A stretch of DNA of 64,000 nucleotides from Gammaproteobacteria bacterium (GCA_024227135.1 JAAELC010000235.1:1-64000), one strand, 5' to 3'; numbered from the stretch's first letter, positions 46,310-56,031 are shown. The notes: generated by a model not told the origin, from the letters alone. A program made the numbers and translations.

Positions 46310-46871
46310 AGGGGCGAATCACCGAGCCGGTCAAGAGATCACGAATTCGGGAGGGTGCCCCATCCCCGCCAACCGCACCCGACACAACCAGATCCAACCC
46401 CGCCCGGAACCGCAACCGCACCCCCAGAGCACCTCGAAACGGGGGCTGGCCAGCCTCATTGGCACTGGTGGATACCAGGGGTGACTCACAGACCCGGCTA
46501 AGCGCAGCTGCCAGGGGGTGGGCCGTCACCCTGACCGCCAGGGTATCGTGGTTTCCGGTTAACCAGCGAGGCACGCCATCGGCTGCCGGCAGTAACCAGG
46601 TGTTCGGACCGGGCCAGCTATCGAGAGCGGTCTGGAGCCGGTCTTCATCGATCGGCGCCACGAACGGAGCCAACTGTTGATAGTCCGCAGCTATCAGGAT
46701 CAGCCCCTTCTCCACCGGTCGCTGCTTCAGCGCCAGCAGACGGTATACCGCCTGGGCATCCAATGGATCACAGCCCAATCCATAGACGGCCTCGGTGGGA
46801 TAGGCGATAAGACCGCCACTGTGAAAACAGCGGGCAGCTTCCCTGAGACGCCATGTACTTTCGACTCTCAA
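46308..46871 (-). CDS. tsaC: Threonylcarbamoyl-AMP synthase (TsaC/YrdC)
   Basis: The 187-residue protein has GGLIAYPTEAVYGLGCDP, LLALKQRPVEKGLILIAADY (KxR nucleotide site), WPGPNTWLLPA and PLVSTSANEAGQPP, closely following E. coli TsaC. It makes threonylcarbamoyl-AMP for t6A37 in ANN-decoding tRNAs. The start TTG 46871 overlaps the purE stop (TTGA), implying translational coupling; no ATG is available upstream of the conserved region. Confidence 0.95.
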   Translation of the reverse strand: MRVESTWRLREAARCFHSGGLIAYPTEAVYGLGCDPLDAQAVYRLLALKQRPVEKGLILIAADYQQLAPFVAPIDEDRLQTALDSWPGPNTWLLPAADGVPRWLTGNHDTLAVRVTAHPLAAALSRVCESPLVSTSANEAGQPPFRGALGVRLRFRAGLDLVVSGAVGGDGAPSRIRDLLTGSVIRP

Positions 46872-47374
46872 CCCTTGAGCCTGATTTGCAGTTGGGCATC
46901 CTTCGCCTTGACACCCTCGGCATTGGCTTTCCGGTCAGCCCTGACCCGAGCTGCCAGATCAGAATCCACCAGGGACATGATCTGGGCTGCCAGATACGCA
47001 GCGTTCTTGGCTCCAGGCTTACCAACCGCCACAGTGGCGACGGGGATTCCACCCGGCATTTGAACTGTGGAGAACAGGGAGTCCATTCCCTGGAGCGGCC
47101 CTGCATCCAGGGGAATTCCGATGACCGGTCTGAGGGTAAGACCGGCTACCACACCGGCCAGATGCGCCGCCAGACCCGCGGCACAAATAAACACCACACA
47201 TCCCCGGGCATCGGCATCTTTTACATAGGCGTGGGTGGCATCGGGTGTCCGGTGGGCAGAGGTAATCCTGGCTTCGTAAGGTACCTGGAGAGATTCCAGC
47301 ACATCCATCGTGGATTGCAGTACGGGAAGGTCCGAATCGGATCCCATCAATATGGCAACAAAAGGCTTATTCAT
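46868..47374 (-). CDS. purE: N5-carboxyaminoimidazole ribonucleotide mutase
   Basis: The 168-residue protein has ILMGSDSDLPVLQ, ARITSAHRTPDAT (catalytic SAHR), AAGLAAHLAGVVA and MPGGIPVATVAVG. It converts N5-CAIR to CAIR in purine synthesis. ATG 47374 gives the standard length and is 4 nt after recQ; the frame extends upstream as a shadow. Its usual partner purK is not in this window. Confidence 0.97.
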   Translation of the reverse strand: MNKPFVAILMGSDSDLPVLQSTMDVLESLQVPYEARITSAHRTPDATHAYVKDADARGCVVFICAAGLAAHLAGVVAGLTLRPVIGIPLDAGPLQGMDSLFSTVQMPGGIPVATVAVGKPGAKNAAYLAAQIMSLVDSDLAARVRADRKANAEGVKAKDAQLQIRLKG

Positions 47375-47378
47375 AAGC

Positions 47379-49280
47379 TTACTGCTCAATCTCTGTGTGA
47401 AAAACCGATGAAGATACCGGATTTTTCTCTTCCAGGCCATGGTGCCGGCCAATTGTTTCTTCGCTGGCCTCGGGTGCCCCTGGGCGATACTGCGTCAACA
47501 GTGCGAGAAACTGATCCCCGTACCGCTGGAGCTTTCTCTCACCTACACCGGTAACCCCCCGCAAGGCGTCCAGTGAATCGGGATGGATCTCCGCCATTTC
47601 CTGGAGGGTCCGGTCATGAAAAATGATATAGGGGGGTACACTCTGCTCCCGGGCTATTTTGGTGCGGAGCGCTCGCAGTGCATCGAACAACCCCTGGTGC
47701 CTGGGGTGGAGTCTGCTGTCGGATCCAGTACGTTTGATTTGCTGCCTTTTAGACTTGGGCCGCTGCTTTCTAAGTTGCAGTTTCTGCTCACCTCTCAGCA
47801 GCGGCCGGCATTTGTCGGTCAAGCTGAGACTGCCGAATCCGCCCGCATCGATATCCAGGTAGCCCCGGGAAATCAGCTGACGAAACAGACTACGCCACTG
47901 CACCCCGCTCATATCCTCCCCGATACCAAAGGTACTGAGTTGATGGTGGGCATTGTGGCGAATGCGCTCATCATCCTTTCCGCGCAATACATTGATCAGG
48001 TAGTTGGCCCCGAAACGCTGGCCGGTGCGGTAGACACAGGATAGCGCTTTTCGTGCCTCCTCCGTGGCATCCCAGGTCCGCGGTGGATTGAGACAGTTAT
48101 CGCAGTTTCCGCATGGCTCTTGTAAATGCTCATCGAAATACGCCAGCAGAGCCTGACGCCGGCAACCGGTGAGATCGCAGAGCCCAAGCATGGCCTCCAG
48201 CTTGTGATGAGCCACACGTTTGAACTGTTCGTCAGCATCGTTATCCAGAACGAACTGCCTCAAGGTGATCAAATCCTGTAAGCCGTAAGACATCCAGGCA
48301 TCTGCCGGTTCGCCGTCACGACCCGCACGCCCTGTCTCCTGATAGTAGGCTTCTATGCTCTTGGGAAGATTCAAATGAGCGACGAACCTCACATCCGGCT
48401 TATCGATACCCATCCCAAAGGCAATGGTAGCGACAATAATCAGCCCTTCCTCTCTCAGGAATCGCTCCTGATGAGTTCGCCGCTCATCCTGGGAGAGCCC
48501 GGCGTGATAGGGCAGCGCCTTTCGATTGCGTGAATTTAGCCATGCTGCTATATCATCCACCCGCCTGCGTGACAGACAGTAAACAATACCAGCATCATTC
48601 GGGTGTTCCCGTTCCAGGAATGCCCACAGCTGATCCCTCCCATTCCCTCCCTCTCCGATACTGTAACGGATATTGGGCCGATCGAAACTGTTGATGAACT
48701 GACCCGCTCGATGAAGGTCGAGCTGTTCGACAATTTCCTTTCGGGTACGTGAATCGGCGGTGGCAGTGAGTGCAATTCGGGGCACCCGGGGATACCTTTC
48801 ATGAAGAACAGAGAGCTGCTGGTATTCTTTCCTGAAATCGTGCCCCCACTGGGAGACACAATGGGCCTCGTCAATGGCAAACAGTGCAATCTCCAGACGA
48901 TCGAGCAATTCGAGGGTGTAACTGGACAGCAACCGCTCCGGCGCCACGTAGAGTAGCTTCAGCTGTCCCTCGAGCAGCGCCTGCTCAACCGACCGGCGAC
49001 TGGCGGCATCAAGACTCGAATTGAGATAAGCCGCAGTTATACCGAGCTGGCGCAGCGCATTGACCTGATCCTGCATCAAAGCGATCAGGGGCGAAACCAC
49101 GATACCGGTGCCTTCGCGCACCAAAGCTGGAATCTGGTAACAGAGAGACTTCCCCCCTCCCGTGGGCATCAGAGTCAGGGCATCCCCACCATCAACCAAC
49201 TGGTTGATGACTTCGCTCTGGTTAGGTCGAAACTCATCGAACCCAAACACCTCTTTGAGTACTCGTCTTGCATGGGACAT
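47379..49280 (-). CDS. recQ: ATP-dependent DNA helicase RecQ
   Basis: The 633-residue SF2 helicase has the Q-motif region [14 protein letters not shown], Walker [17 protein letters not shown], motif [24 protein letters not shown], motif [22 protein letters not shown] and [12 protein letters not shown]. It also has the zinc-binding RQC domain (Cys cluster around [13 protein letters not shown]) and a C-terminal HRDC domain. It unwinds recombination intermediates. ATG 49280 starts at the conserved [13 protein letters not shown]. It is the first gene of recQ-purE-tsaC. Confidence 0.97.
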   Translation of the reverse strand: MSHARRVLKEVFGFDEFRPNQSEVINQLVDGGDALTLMPTGGGKSLCYQIPALVREGTGIVVSPLIALMQDQVNALRQLGITAAYLNSSLDAASRRSVEQALLEGQLKLLYVAPERLLSSYTLELLDRLEIALFAIDEAHCVSQWGHDFRKEYQQLSVLHERYPRVPRIALTATADSRTRKEIVEQLDLHRAGQFINSFDRPNIRYSIGEGGNGRDQLWAFLEREHPNDAGIVYCLSRRRVDDIAAWLNSRNRKALPYHAGLSQDERRTHQERFLREEGLIIVATIAFGMGIDKPDVRFVAHLNLPKSIEAYYQETGRAGRDGEPADAWMSYGLQDLITLRQFVLDNDADEQFKRVAHHKLEAMLGLCDLTGCRRQALLAYFDEHLQEPCGNCDNCLNPPRTWDATEEARKALSCVYRTGQRFGANYLINVLRGKDDERIRHNAHHQLSTFGIGEDMSGVQWRSLFRQLISRGYLDIDAGGFGSLSLTDKCRPLLRGEQKLQLRKQRPKSKRQQIKRTGSDSRLHPRHQGLFDALRALRTKIAREQSVPPYIIFHDRTLQEMAEIHPDSLDALRGVTGVGERKLQRYGDQFLALLTQYRPGAPEASEETIGRHHGLEEKNPVSSSVFHTEIEQ

Positions 49281-49580
49281 AAGCATCAGGAATAAATTTC
49301 TCGCTGGCAATGGCTTCTATCTTATCAGACCGTCTATCTATTCGGTTCTGCAATCGCTCATCGAATCGACAAAAGGAAGGATAGCTGTGAATGAAACTAC
49401 CCACCTGCACCGGGGCAATAAACGCCTGAGAGCCCGATTCTCATGAAACGATGCAACTGCTGGGTCAAAATGCAACCCCCAGTCCATGTTTCTAACCTGG
49501 AATCTACTATAGTTACCCGAATATCCGCCGTTTAACCAAGGGGAGTATTTTCAAAAAATGACGAGGATCCGAGGGTTCCC
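49281..49580. other. Divergent intergenic region, no gene seen
   Basis: The 300 bp lie between recQ (minus) and the unknown gene at 49581 (plus). Only short frames without RBS are present. It presumably holds both promoters. Confidence 0.45.
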
Positions 49581-50333
49581 ATGAGTACTGCGAGCAGTCA
49601 CCAGATATCACGACCGCTGGTCCGCGCCAGTGAGATTAGTTTTCGTACCGCGACGCCTGTAACATCTGATGCTCAGAAGCTGGTTATTCCCGTACCGGTA
49701 TTTATCGATGGTGGAGAACCTCTGGTCTATCCAGAGAGTGATGAACGCGCCGGAGATCCAATCTGCGATGGGGATGACAATCCCCTTGGTGAAAATGGCG
49801 TGGTTTTCTGGAATACCCCCGACAGATGCTGGCAAGCAGCACCTGCAGATGGCTCCCACGTCATCATCTTCAATCAAACCTCGAAGCAGGAAGCTGAGTT
49901 CCTGCTTAAGAAGTACACCGAACACGGTGGCCCCGCACGGATGTCTCTTGCTGGAATCAAAGCGTTTATGGAATATGCGACTTCAATAGGGCTGTCAGAT
50001 TTCTATCTTTCAACTGCGGGCTATGCACGGACTTGTCTTATGCCGGTCATCTCTGATGCACTGCAAATTGAGTACAAGGGAGTCATCACAGGTCTTATGA
50101 AACAGAATGAACAAGCCATCGCCAAGGCTGTTTACCAGGAAGGTCTGCTGAAGTTTGTCAACACTGAAGGTGTAATTCAGGATATGTCTGATGGCTGCGT
50201 CATTGTACAACAAGGCAACTCAATCCACGCCATACAGCCTGGTATTTTCTGCCAGACTTACCGACTCGCCAAAGATGGCAGCAAATTCCACAATCCTGCC
50301 ACCGATCTCGAAAGCGTAATTCCGTGCCGCTGA
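49581..50333 (+). CDS. Unknown protein (250 residues)
   Basis: This is a soluble-looking protein without signal peptide or membrane helix. Notable segments are VVFWNTPDRCWQAAPADGSH, VIIFNQTSKQEAEFLLKKY, and a C-terminal GCVIVQQGNSIHAIQPGIF followed by CQTYRL. The last faintly recalls the small beta domains (PGDYG-like) that read DGDxIVxGxxGExWPVxPxxFxxxY; this is a weak inference. A frameshifted copy of its last 60 residues lies at 51087-51279, so the gene has a decayed paralogue. No function assigned. Confidence 0.75.
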   Translation: MSTASSHQISRPLVRASEISFRTATPVTSDAQKLVIPVPVFIDGGEPLVYPESDERAGDPICDGDDNPLGENGVVFWNTPDRCWQAAPADGSHVIIFNQTSKQEAEFLLKKYTEHGGPARMSLAGIKAFMEYATSIGLSDFYLSTAGYARTCLMPVISDALQIEYKGVITGLMKQNEQAIAKAVYQEGLLKFVNTEGVIQDMSDGCVIVQQGNSIHAIQPGIFCQTYRLAKDGSKFHNPATDLESVIPCR

Positions 50334-50422
50334 TACGGCAGACCAGAACTGCCTCAGCGAGCCAGTCAGTGGTACATCCAGAGATCTGACTCCGGGACGA
50401 GTGCTTTCGGGTGTTTTAGCTG

Positions 50423-50969
50423 TTGCGTACCGTCTTGGATTGGATTAAATTCGCCAGGAAGCAAGCTTGCAATGAAGCAGGCATCAGTTTCTGGCCTGGT
50501 GTCATGGCGGGTATAGCTTTTTCATTACCAGTTTATAAACCTTTCGCACCGCGAGAAGAACTACCGGAACCTGTTACAGTCGATACAGAATCCCTACCGC
50601 CTGTACACTGCAACCCACTGGAAAACTATTTGAGCCTGGGTTGGGCCGGTAAAAGTAACACTGCGCTAATTGAAACATTCAAGCAAGCAGAGAAACACGA
50701 TGCATCAGCTCAGTACCAGCTTGGGGGCTACTTTCGCCGAGGGGATGAAATCCGGAGAATCGATGATGAAGCTATATGCTGATATAGACTCTCGGCAGCA
50801 AATGGCAATCTGGATGCTAAGGCAGAGATTGGCGTGATGTTCACCCGTGGAAATAGGTGTAGAAGAAGATGTATTAAAAGGCATGAATATATTAGTGCAA
50901 ACTGCAAAAGAAGGTAATGAAAACGCCATGGCCCATATGGAGATGCTAAGAAAGCGCTATATGCGTTGA
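50423..50969 (+). pseudogene. Disrupted Sel1-repeat protein gene
   Basis: The first frame reads to SAQYQLGGYFRRGDEIRRID-DEAIC and stops at TGA 50780. It continues without a frame change as YRLSAANGNLDAKAEIGVMF, a clear Sel1-like repeat. It then needs a +1 shift near 50852 to go on as GVEEDVLKGMNILVQTAKEG and NENAMAHMEMLRKRYMR up to TGA 50967. One nonsense change plus one frameshift indicates decay. The N-terminal part has a hydrophobic stretch (GVMAGIAFSLPVY). The start is uncertain (TTG 50423). It is more AT-rich than its neighbours. Confidence 0.75.
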
Positions 50970-51032
50970 CACAGCCACAACCCCTGAACTCAGCTGCCTG
51001 GTTCAGAAAATGGGGGTGGAGGGAGTTTTTTT

Positions 51033-51066
51033 CAGTTCCGGGGGCAATATACTGCCCCCGGAACTG
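51033..51066. repeat. Perfect 14-bp inverted repeat
   Basis: CAGTTCCGGGGGCA (51033-51046) and TGCCCCCGGAACTG (51053-51066) are exact complements around ATATAC. A T-run lies on its left side (51026-51032), so neither strand has the hairpin-then-T order of an intrinsic terminator. It lies between two pseudogenes. Confidence 0.6.
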
Positions 51067-51086
51067 CACCAAAGGTTAATTCCAGG

Positions 51087-51279
51087 GAAGGCCCGCTGGC
51101 GCTTACAACACCGAAGGCGTAACCCAGGATATGCCTGAGGGCTGCGTTATCGTTCAACAAGGCACTGGGATTCACGCCGTACAACCAGGTTTTTTTGCCA
51201 GACCTACCGACTTGCCGAAGATGGCAGGAGAATCCAGAATCCCGCCACCGACATCGAAAACGCGATTCCGGTTAACTGA
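51087..51279 (+). pseudogene. Frameshifted partial copy of the gene at 49581
   Basis: Joined across two frameshifts (about 51105 and at the T-run 51190-51196), it reads NTEGVTQDMPEGCVIVQQG, GTGIHAVQPGFF, then CQTYRLAEDGRRIQNPATDI and ENAIPVN-stop. This parallels NTEGVIQDMSDGCVIVQQG and CQTYRLAKDGSKFHNPATDL in the intact gene. Only the last third is present, so it is a truncated, decayed paralogue. Confidence 0.8.
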
Positions 51280-51341
51280 CAGGATCAACCGGTGCCGCTT
51301 CGACGAATCGGTCAGTACGATGCCGTTTCTGCATTCAAGTG

Positions 51342-51578
51342 CTACTTGGTCAATGCCTCCATGGCCTTCTGCTTGTCGACGGAATCGACTGCCTGCTGCT
51401 TGTCCACCGACTCATAACCCTTCCCCACATCCTTTTCCTGAATCGCCTCCATTGCTTTTCCTTTGTCCACCGAGTCGGTGGCCTTCTGCTTGTCAACCGA
51501 CTCGTATAAGCCGCCGTAGTCTACCCCATTGGCCGCGCCTGCGAGAGTGAGGATAGCCAGTAAAACCAGTATGCGCAT
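51342..51578 (-). CDS. Small secreted protein with internal repeats
   Basis: The 78-residue protein has a signal peptide (MRILVLLAILTLAGAANG) and a good RBS (AGGAG). The mature part has two near-identical units of about 27 residues, YESVDKQKATDSVDKGKAMEA and YESVDKQQAVDSVDKQKAMEA, each built from two SVDK(Q/G)(K/Q)A motifs. It is very hydrophilic, Lys/Asp/Glu-rich and without cysteine. A periplasmic helical or disordered protein is likely; no family recognised. Confidence 0.7.
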   Translation of the reverse strand: MRILVLLAILTLAGAANGVDYGGLYESVDKQKATDSVDKGKAMEAIQEKDVGKGYESVDKQQAVDSVDKQKAMEALTK

Positions 51579-51650
51579 GATATATCTCCTGCTTGATCAA
51601 CTCTCAGCACATCGGCTGAGCGATCACGGTAAGTGACACTGGAACATGAT

Positions 51651-51724
51651 TGTAGCGAGTGGCAGGAATCGAATCCACATTATCAGTTCGGGACGCTGAA
51701 GCTTTTCCATTGAACTACACCCCC
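51651..51724 (-). pseudogene. Degenerate tRNA-Gly(CCC) copy
   Basis: The 74 nt align end to end with the intact tRNA at 51825-51898, keep the TGTAGTTCAATGG D-arm region and the CCC anticodon, and have many substitutions. The T-stem no longer pairs, the acceptor has a mismatch, and the 3' end is ACA instead of CCA. It is most likely non-functional. Confidence 0.75.
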
Positions 51725-51824
51725 AGTTGACCCTGCAATCAACTACCTCACATTCTGTAACTAAGGTCAGTGCAAAAAGGTTGCGGAGGGACTGTTTTTC
51801 TTGAGAAGTTGCCAGGTGAGGAGT

Positions 51825-51898
51825 TGGAGCGGGTGATGGGAATCGAACCCACGTTATTAGCTTGGGAAGCTAAAGTTCTACCATTGAACTACACCCGC
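51825..51898 (-). tRNA. tRNA-Gly (anticodon CCC)
   Basis: The reverse complement begins GCGGGTGTAGTTCAATGGTA. The anticodon loop TTCCCAA gives CCC (GGG codon). The T-arm GTGGG-TTCGATT-CCCAT and acceptor CACCCGC are followed by T and an encoded CCA (51825-51827). A diverged second copy lies 100 bp downstream on the same strand. Confidence 0.97.
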
Positions 51899-52079
51899 AT
51901 CTTATCGTTTTCAAGTACCCTGCATCACGTGTCAACGGACAGCACCCGAAGTACGCCTGTGGATTCATGCCAGCCCGGATAGTCTATCCAGCCGTTCCTG
52001 ATCCTTTGGCCCGCGATATGTCCGATAACTCAATCGGGAATTGAGATTCTATGCGCCGATGGATGCCGGTGCAAGTGCA

Positions 52080-53918
52080 TCAACGGTGGTCCCCTCCAGC
52101 CAGCCCGCCGCGATACATGTCATTGACCTGTCCCGAATAGCGCTCCATGACTTTTGCCCGTTTCACTTTGAGTGTCGGAGTCAGCAGACCACTATCCACT
52201 GTCCAGGGCTCGAGCAGCAAAGCAATCCGGCGGATTTTTGCGAAGCCGGGAAAATCCTTCAGGGCTACCCTGATACGACCGAGTACCCGTGCATGCAGTT
52301 TGGAATTGACTAAACTCTTCGGGTCCATGGGATCCAGTCCGGCATCCTGAGCAAAACCCGGCCACAGGTCAGCATTCAGAACCACCAGCGCGCTCAAAAA
52401 CGCTTCACCCTCCCCTGTCACCATCACCTGCTCAAAGAGCGGGTCGAGCAGGATGGCCAGTTCCATGTCCCCCGGTGGCACCTTTTCGCCATTTGAAAGA
52501 ACCAGAATATCCTTGATACGACCGGTGATGTAGATGTGATCGTTTTCTATTCGGGCCTGATCACCCGTGTGCAACCAGTCATCTGAATCGATCATCCGGG
52601 AAGTGGCGGCATGGTTATTCCAATACCCCATCATTACTCCGGGGCTCTTGACCAGCAGTTCATCGTTCTCTCCCACTTTCACGTCGATCCCCCGTAGAGC
52701 CATACCGACACCCGCTGGATCGTTATTCTCCAGGGTGTTGACGCTGACCATCGGACTGGTCTCGGTAAGCCCATACCCTTGAATAATCGGAATACCCAGA
52801 CCGATAAAAACCTTGGCGATTTCCAGAGAGAGGGGCGCCCCACCACTGACAGCTATACGCAACCGTCCTCCAAGCTTTGCACTGATCTTGGACGCAACCA
52901 ACCTGCGCAGCAGCGGCCATAGCAGCAGTTGCGGCTGCCAACCTGACCTCCCCTGATCATACAGAAATCGTTTCCAACCCGTTTCGATAGCCAGATTAAA
53001 CAAAAACCGGGCCAAGACCGATCGTGTCCGCACCTGCTCCTTGAGGCGCCCATAGATACGCTCAAAGACTCGCGGAACGGCAATAATGGCAGTGGGACGA
53101 ATCAATTCCAGATCCTGTGCCAGTTGCCCGATGGAACGGGCATAGGCAACCGTCGACCCGGTCATTACGGGCAGATAGTAACCCGCGGTTCGCTCAAGCG
53201 TGTGGGAAAGCGGTAGAAAGGACAACAGCAAATCTTCCCGGTAACAGGCATTCGCCGTCAGCGCGGCATGGGATACCGAGAGCATGTTGTGATGGCTGAG
53301 CATCACTCCCTTGGGCCTGCCGGTCGTGCCCGACGTATAGACTATCGAGGCAAGCGCATAGGGGTCCCCTTTACGGGCGTTGGGTTTCGAGCCGCGCTCC
53401 GGCAACCAGGATTCCACGGAACGAACCCGCTCATCATTTTCCAGAGAAGAATTTGCGGACTTACCCGGGTCGTTGATCAGCACCCGAAGTAACGTATCAT
53501 TTCCCTTGATAGCCGGTGCCAGTCTTTTCCAGCGACCGGCGTCCTGCACCAGCAGCAGCTTGACAGCAGCATCTTTCAAGATGTAGTCAATATTGTCAGG
53601 ACGATCGTCCGTATAGAGAGGGACCACCACAAAACCGAGGCCCATGCAGGCCTGATCAAATATCACCCACTCGGGACAGTTACGCATTGCCAGCGCGACC
53701 CGGTCACCCGGTTGAATCCCTTCCCGGAACAGAGCCTTCTGCCATCGCCCCACCTGAGCTGCCATCTCATTCCAGGTGAAATCATGCCAGACTTTTCTGC
53801 CACGATGATAGTCTCTGTAAGCCACCCCGTCGCCTGAGCGGTGAACCCGCTGCAGAAACAGACCATCGAGTGTTCGCGCATGCTCATCAGAGATGAGATC
53901 TTCGGTCCACTGGGTCAA
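52080..53918 (-). CDS. Long-chain fatty-acid-CoA ligase (AMP-forming)
   Basis: The 612-residue ANL-superfamily enzyme has the P-loop IVYTSGTTGRPKGVMLSH (about residues 190-207), LPLSHTLERTAGYYLP, QGYGLTETSPMVSVN, DDWLHTGDQARI and TGRIKDILVLSNGEKVPP. The length and the ERTAGYYLP region fit the FadD15/FAA1-like branch. It activates fatty acids to acyl-CoA. The start is TTG 53918 with GGGGAG 8 nt upstream. It could feed on lipids taken up by the FadL-like protein (inference). Confidence 0.93.
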   Translation of the reverse strand: MTQWTEDLISDEHARTLDGLFLQRVHRSGDGVAYRDYHRGRKVWHDFTWNEMAAQVGRWQKALFREGIQPGDRVALAMRNCPEWVIFDQACMGLGFVVVPLYTDDRPDNIDYILKDAAVKLLLVQDAGRWKRLAPAIKGNDTLLRVLINDPGKSANSSLENDERVRSVESWLPERGSKPNARKGDPYALASIVYTSGTTGRPKGVMLSHHNMLSVSHAALTANACYREDLLLSFLPLSHTLERTAGYYLPVMTGSTVAYARSIGQLAQDLELIRPTAIIAVPRVFERIYGRLKEQVRTRSVLARFLFNLAIETGWKRFLYDQGRSGWQPQLLLWPLLRRLVASKISAKLGGRLRIAVSGGAPLSLEIAKVFIGLGIPIIQGYGLTETSPMVSVNTLENNDPAGVGMALRGIDVKVGENDELLVKSPGVMMGYWNNHAATSRMIDSDDWLHTGDQARIENDHIYITGRIKDILVLSNGEKVPPGDMELAILLDPLFEQVMVTGEGEAFLSALVVLNADLWPGFAQDAGLDPMDPKSLVNSKLHARVLGRIRVALKDFPGFAKIRRIALLLEPWTVDSGLLTPTLKVKRAKVMERYSGQVNDMYRGGLAGGDHR

Positions 53919-54196
53919 GTCAGTTCTCCCCGACTTCGGATATCCCGCCCAACCAGGTTATCCTTTGTTATTATTCAGTATTTCGCCCGCACCATAATCA
54001 TACCACCATTACATGGACGAGATATCTGGCTCGTGCCTGATGATCAGCCCGGACTGGGGCCACCACCGCGCAGACTGTCCGACGAACGATACAGCCAGCC
54101 AGATTTTGCATCCCGGATGCCGTCAGTTTAGTGTAGTATTCGACAGGAATACATTCCGGGACAGAACCCCGGCTACTCGATATGCAGACAGCGGTT

Positions 54197-54400
54197 ATGA
54201 TTGAGATCACCATCAACGGCGAACCACATCAGGTTCCGAAGGATACCAACTTGTCCCGCCTGGTCGATTTGTTGAAGCTGGGTGATCAGCGAATCGCCAT
54301 CGAGGTCAATGAAGAACTCGCCCCACGCAGCACCTTCGAAAGCCATGCTCTGTCGGCAGAAGACAAAATAGAAATCATACAGGCCATCGGGGGCGGCTGA
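54197..54400 (+). CDS. thiS: Sulfur carrier protein ThiS
   Basis: The 67-residue ubiquitin-fold protein ([20 protein letters not shown]) ends in EIIQAIGGG, whose terminal Gly-Gly is adenylated and thiocarboxylated for thiazole synthesis. ATG 54197 gives the usual N-terminus; ATG 54182 would add five residues. Neither has a strong RBS. It is followed by thiG. I see no TPP riboswitch upstream. Confidence 0.92.
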   Translation: MIEITINGEPHQVPKDTNLSRLVDLLKLGDQRIAIEVNEELAPRSTFESHALSAEDKIEIIQAIGGG

Positions 54401-54458
54401 CCGGCCCCGGAGCAAAAAGACCCCATGCTACAGCCAACTCAGTGCACAGATATCCGTT

Positions 54459-55250
54459 ATGCCCAGTCTCAATAAAGATACATTCAGCGTTGCCGGCCAG
54501 GAATTTCATTCTCGATTACTGGTAGGAACAGGTAAATACAAAGACCTGGACGAAACCCGCACTGCCATCGAAACCAGCGGTGCTGAGATCGTAACCATCG
54601 CCGTCCGCCGTACCAATATAGGGCAACATAGAAACGAGCCCAATATCCTGGAAGCGTTACCGCCGGAGCGCTACACCATCCTGCCCAACACAGCGGGCTG
54701 CTATGACGCCCCGACAGCAGTCAGAACCTGCAAGCTGGCACGGGAACTCCTGGATGGCCACAGCCTGGTCAAACTGGAAGTGTTGGGAGACGAGAAGACC
54801 CTGTTCCCCGATACGGTGGCAACCATCAAAGCGGCAGAGGAACTGGTCAAGGATGGTTTTGATGTCATGGTGTACACCAGCGATGACCCGATAATAGCCC
54901 GGGAACTGGAAAAGATCGGCTGCGTTGCGGTGATGCCGCTGGCAGCACCCATCGGTTCCGGGCTGGGCATACGTAACAAGCTGAACCTGCTGACTATCAT
55001 CGAGAATGCCGATGTCCCTATTCTAGTCGATGCCGGTGTCGGCACCGCCTCCGACGCGGCAGTGGCGATGGAGCTGGGCTGCGATGGCGTACTGATGAAT
55101 ACAGCGATCGCCGCGGCTCGTAATCCGGTATTAATGGCATCGGCCATGAGAAAAGCAATCGAAGCAGGCCGGGAAGCCTATCTGGCGGGTCGCATGCCAG
55201 CCAAACGATTCGCCTCCGCCTCCTCCCCCGTTGACGGACTCTTCTTCTGA
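54459..55250 (+). CDS. thiG: Thiazole synthase
   Basis: The 263-residue TIM barrel has [58 protein letters not shown] (Schiff-base Lys), [14 protein letters not shown] and [21 protein letters not shown]. It makes the thiazole phosphate from DXP, ThiS-thiocarboxylate and dehydroglycine. It lies 58 nt after thiS. Confidence 0.97.
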   Translation: MPSLNKDTFSVAGQEFHSRLLVGTGKYKDLDETRTAIETSGAEIVTIAVRRTNIGQHRNEPNILEALPPERYTILPNTAGCYDAPTAVRTCKLARELLDGHSLVKLEVLGDEKTLFPDTVATIKAAEELVKDGFDVMVYTSDDPIIARELEKIGCVAVMPLAAPIGSGLGIRNKLNLLTIIENADVPILVDAGVGTASDAAVAMELGCDGVLMNTAIAAARNPVLMASAMRKAIEAGREAYLAGRMPAKRFASASSPVDGLFF

Positions 55251-55332
55251 CCGCATAATCGTCATTCGCCGCATGGGGCGCCTTACGCCCCCTGCCGGCG
55301 ACATATCTTTTAAGCTGAACACATCACCGGAC

Positions 55333-56022
55333 ATGATCAAACCGGAGCAACACCACCGCCCCATTCGCAGTTTCGTGTTACGAGAGGGGCGCCTGACACA
55401 GGGCCAGCGGAGAGCTTTCGACCGCCTCTGGCCCCAGGTGGGCGTCGACTTCCGGTACCGTTCACTGGATCTGCCGGCGCTGTTTGGAAACCCGAACCCG
55501 ATCCACCTGGAAATCGGCTTTGGAAACGGGGAGTCAATCGCCCGAATGGCGGAATCAACTCCGGAAAACAATTACCTTGGTATCGAGGTTCATCGCCCGG
55601 GGGTAGGCAGGCTGCTCCAGGCCATCGATGAACGGGGCCTGACAAACCTGCGAATTGTTCGCCACGATGCGGTGGAGGTGTTGGCCCAGGGTATCGAAGA
55701 TGCCAGCCTGGCCGCTGTGTACCTGTTTTTTCCGGATCCCTGGCACAAGCGACGCCACCATAAAAGGCGCATTTTACAGACCGAATTCGTCGCGCATCTG
55801 GCACGGGTGCTCCGTCCGGGGGGGATTTTTCACGCCGCCACCGACTGGGAAGAATACGCCGAGCACATGCTGAGCACCATGACGTCGGCTGACGAGTTTG
55901 ACAACTGCGGGGTTTCCGGGCGGTTTGCCCCCCGCCCAGCCTACCGCGTATTGACCCGCTTCGAGAAGCGGGGCCAAAACCTGGGACACGGCGTCTGGGA
56001 TCTGATCTTTCAGCGGACGTGA
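55333..56022 (+). CDS. trmB: tRNA (guanine-N7-)-methyltransferase
   Basis: The 229-residue protein has IRSFVLREGRLTQGQRRA, SAM-binding IHLEIGFGNGESIARMA, the GIEVHRPGVGRLL segment, catalytic LFFPDPWHKRRHHKRRI and YRVLTRFEKRGQNLGHGVWDL. It makes m7G46 in tRNA. I chose ATG 55333 as the start giving the standard length; the frame is open further into the end of thiG. Confidence 0.95.
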   Translation: MIKPEQHHRPIRSFVLREGRLTQGQRRAFDRLWPQVGVDFRYRSLDLPALFGNPNPIHLEIGFGNGESIARMAESTPENNYLGIEVHRPGVGRLLQAIDERGLTNLRIVRHDAVEVLAQGIEDASLAAVYLFFPDPWHKRRHHKRRILQTEFVAHLARVLRPGGIFHAATDWEEYAEHMLSTMTSADEFDNCGVSGRFAPRPAYRVLTRFEKRGQNLGHGVWDLIFQRT

Positions 56023-56031
56023 ATATTCCAG

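Noticed and set aside
51033-51066. Hairpin as an intrinsic terminator of the Sel1 gene
   Set aside because: The T-run precedes rather than follows the stem on the plus strand, and the minus strand would have A residues after it.
53919-54196. TPP riboswitch upstream of thiS
   Set aside because: The expected CUGAGA and conserved P2-P5 elements are not present in this interval.
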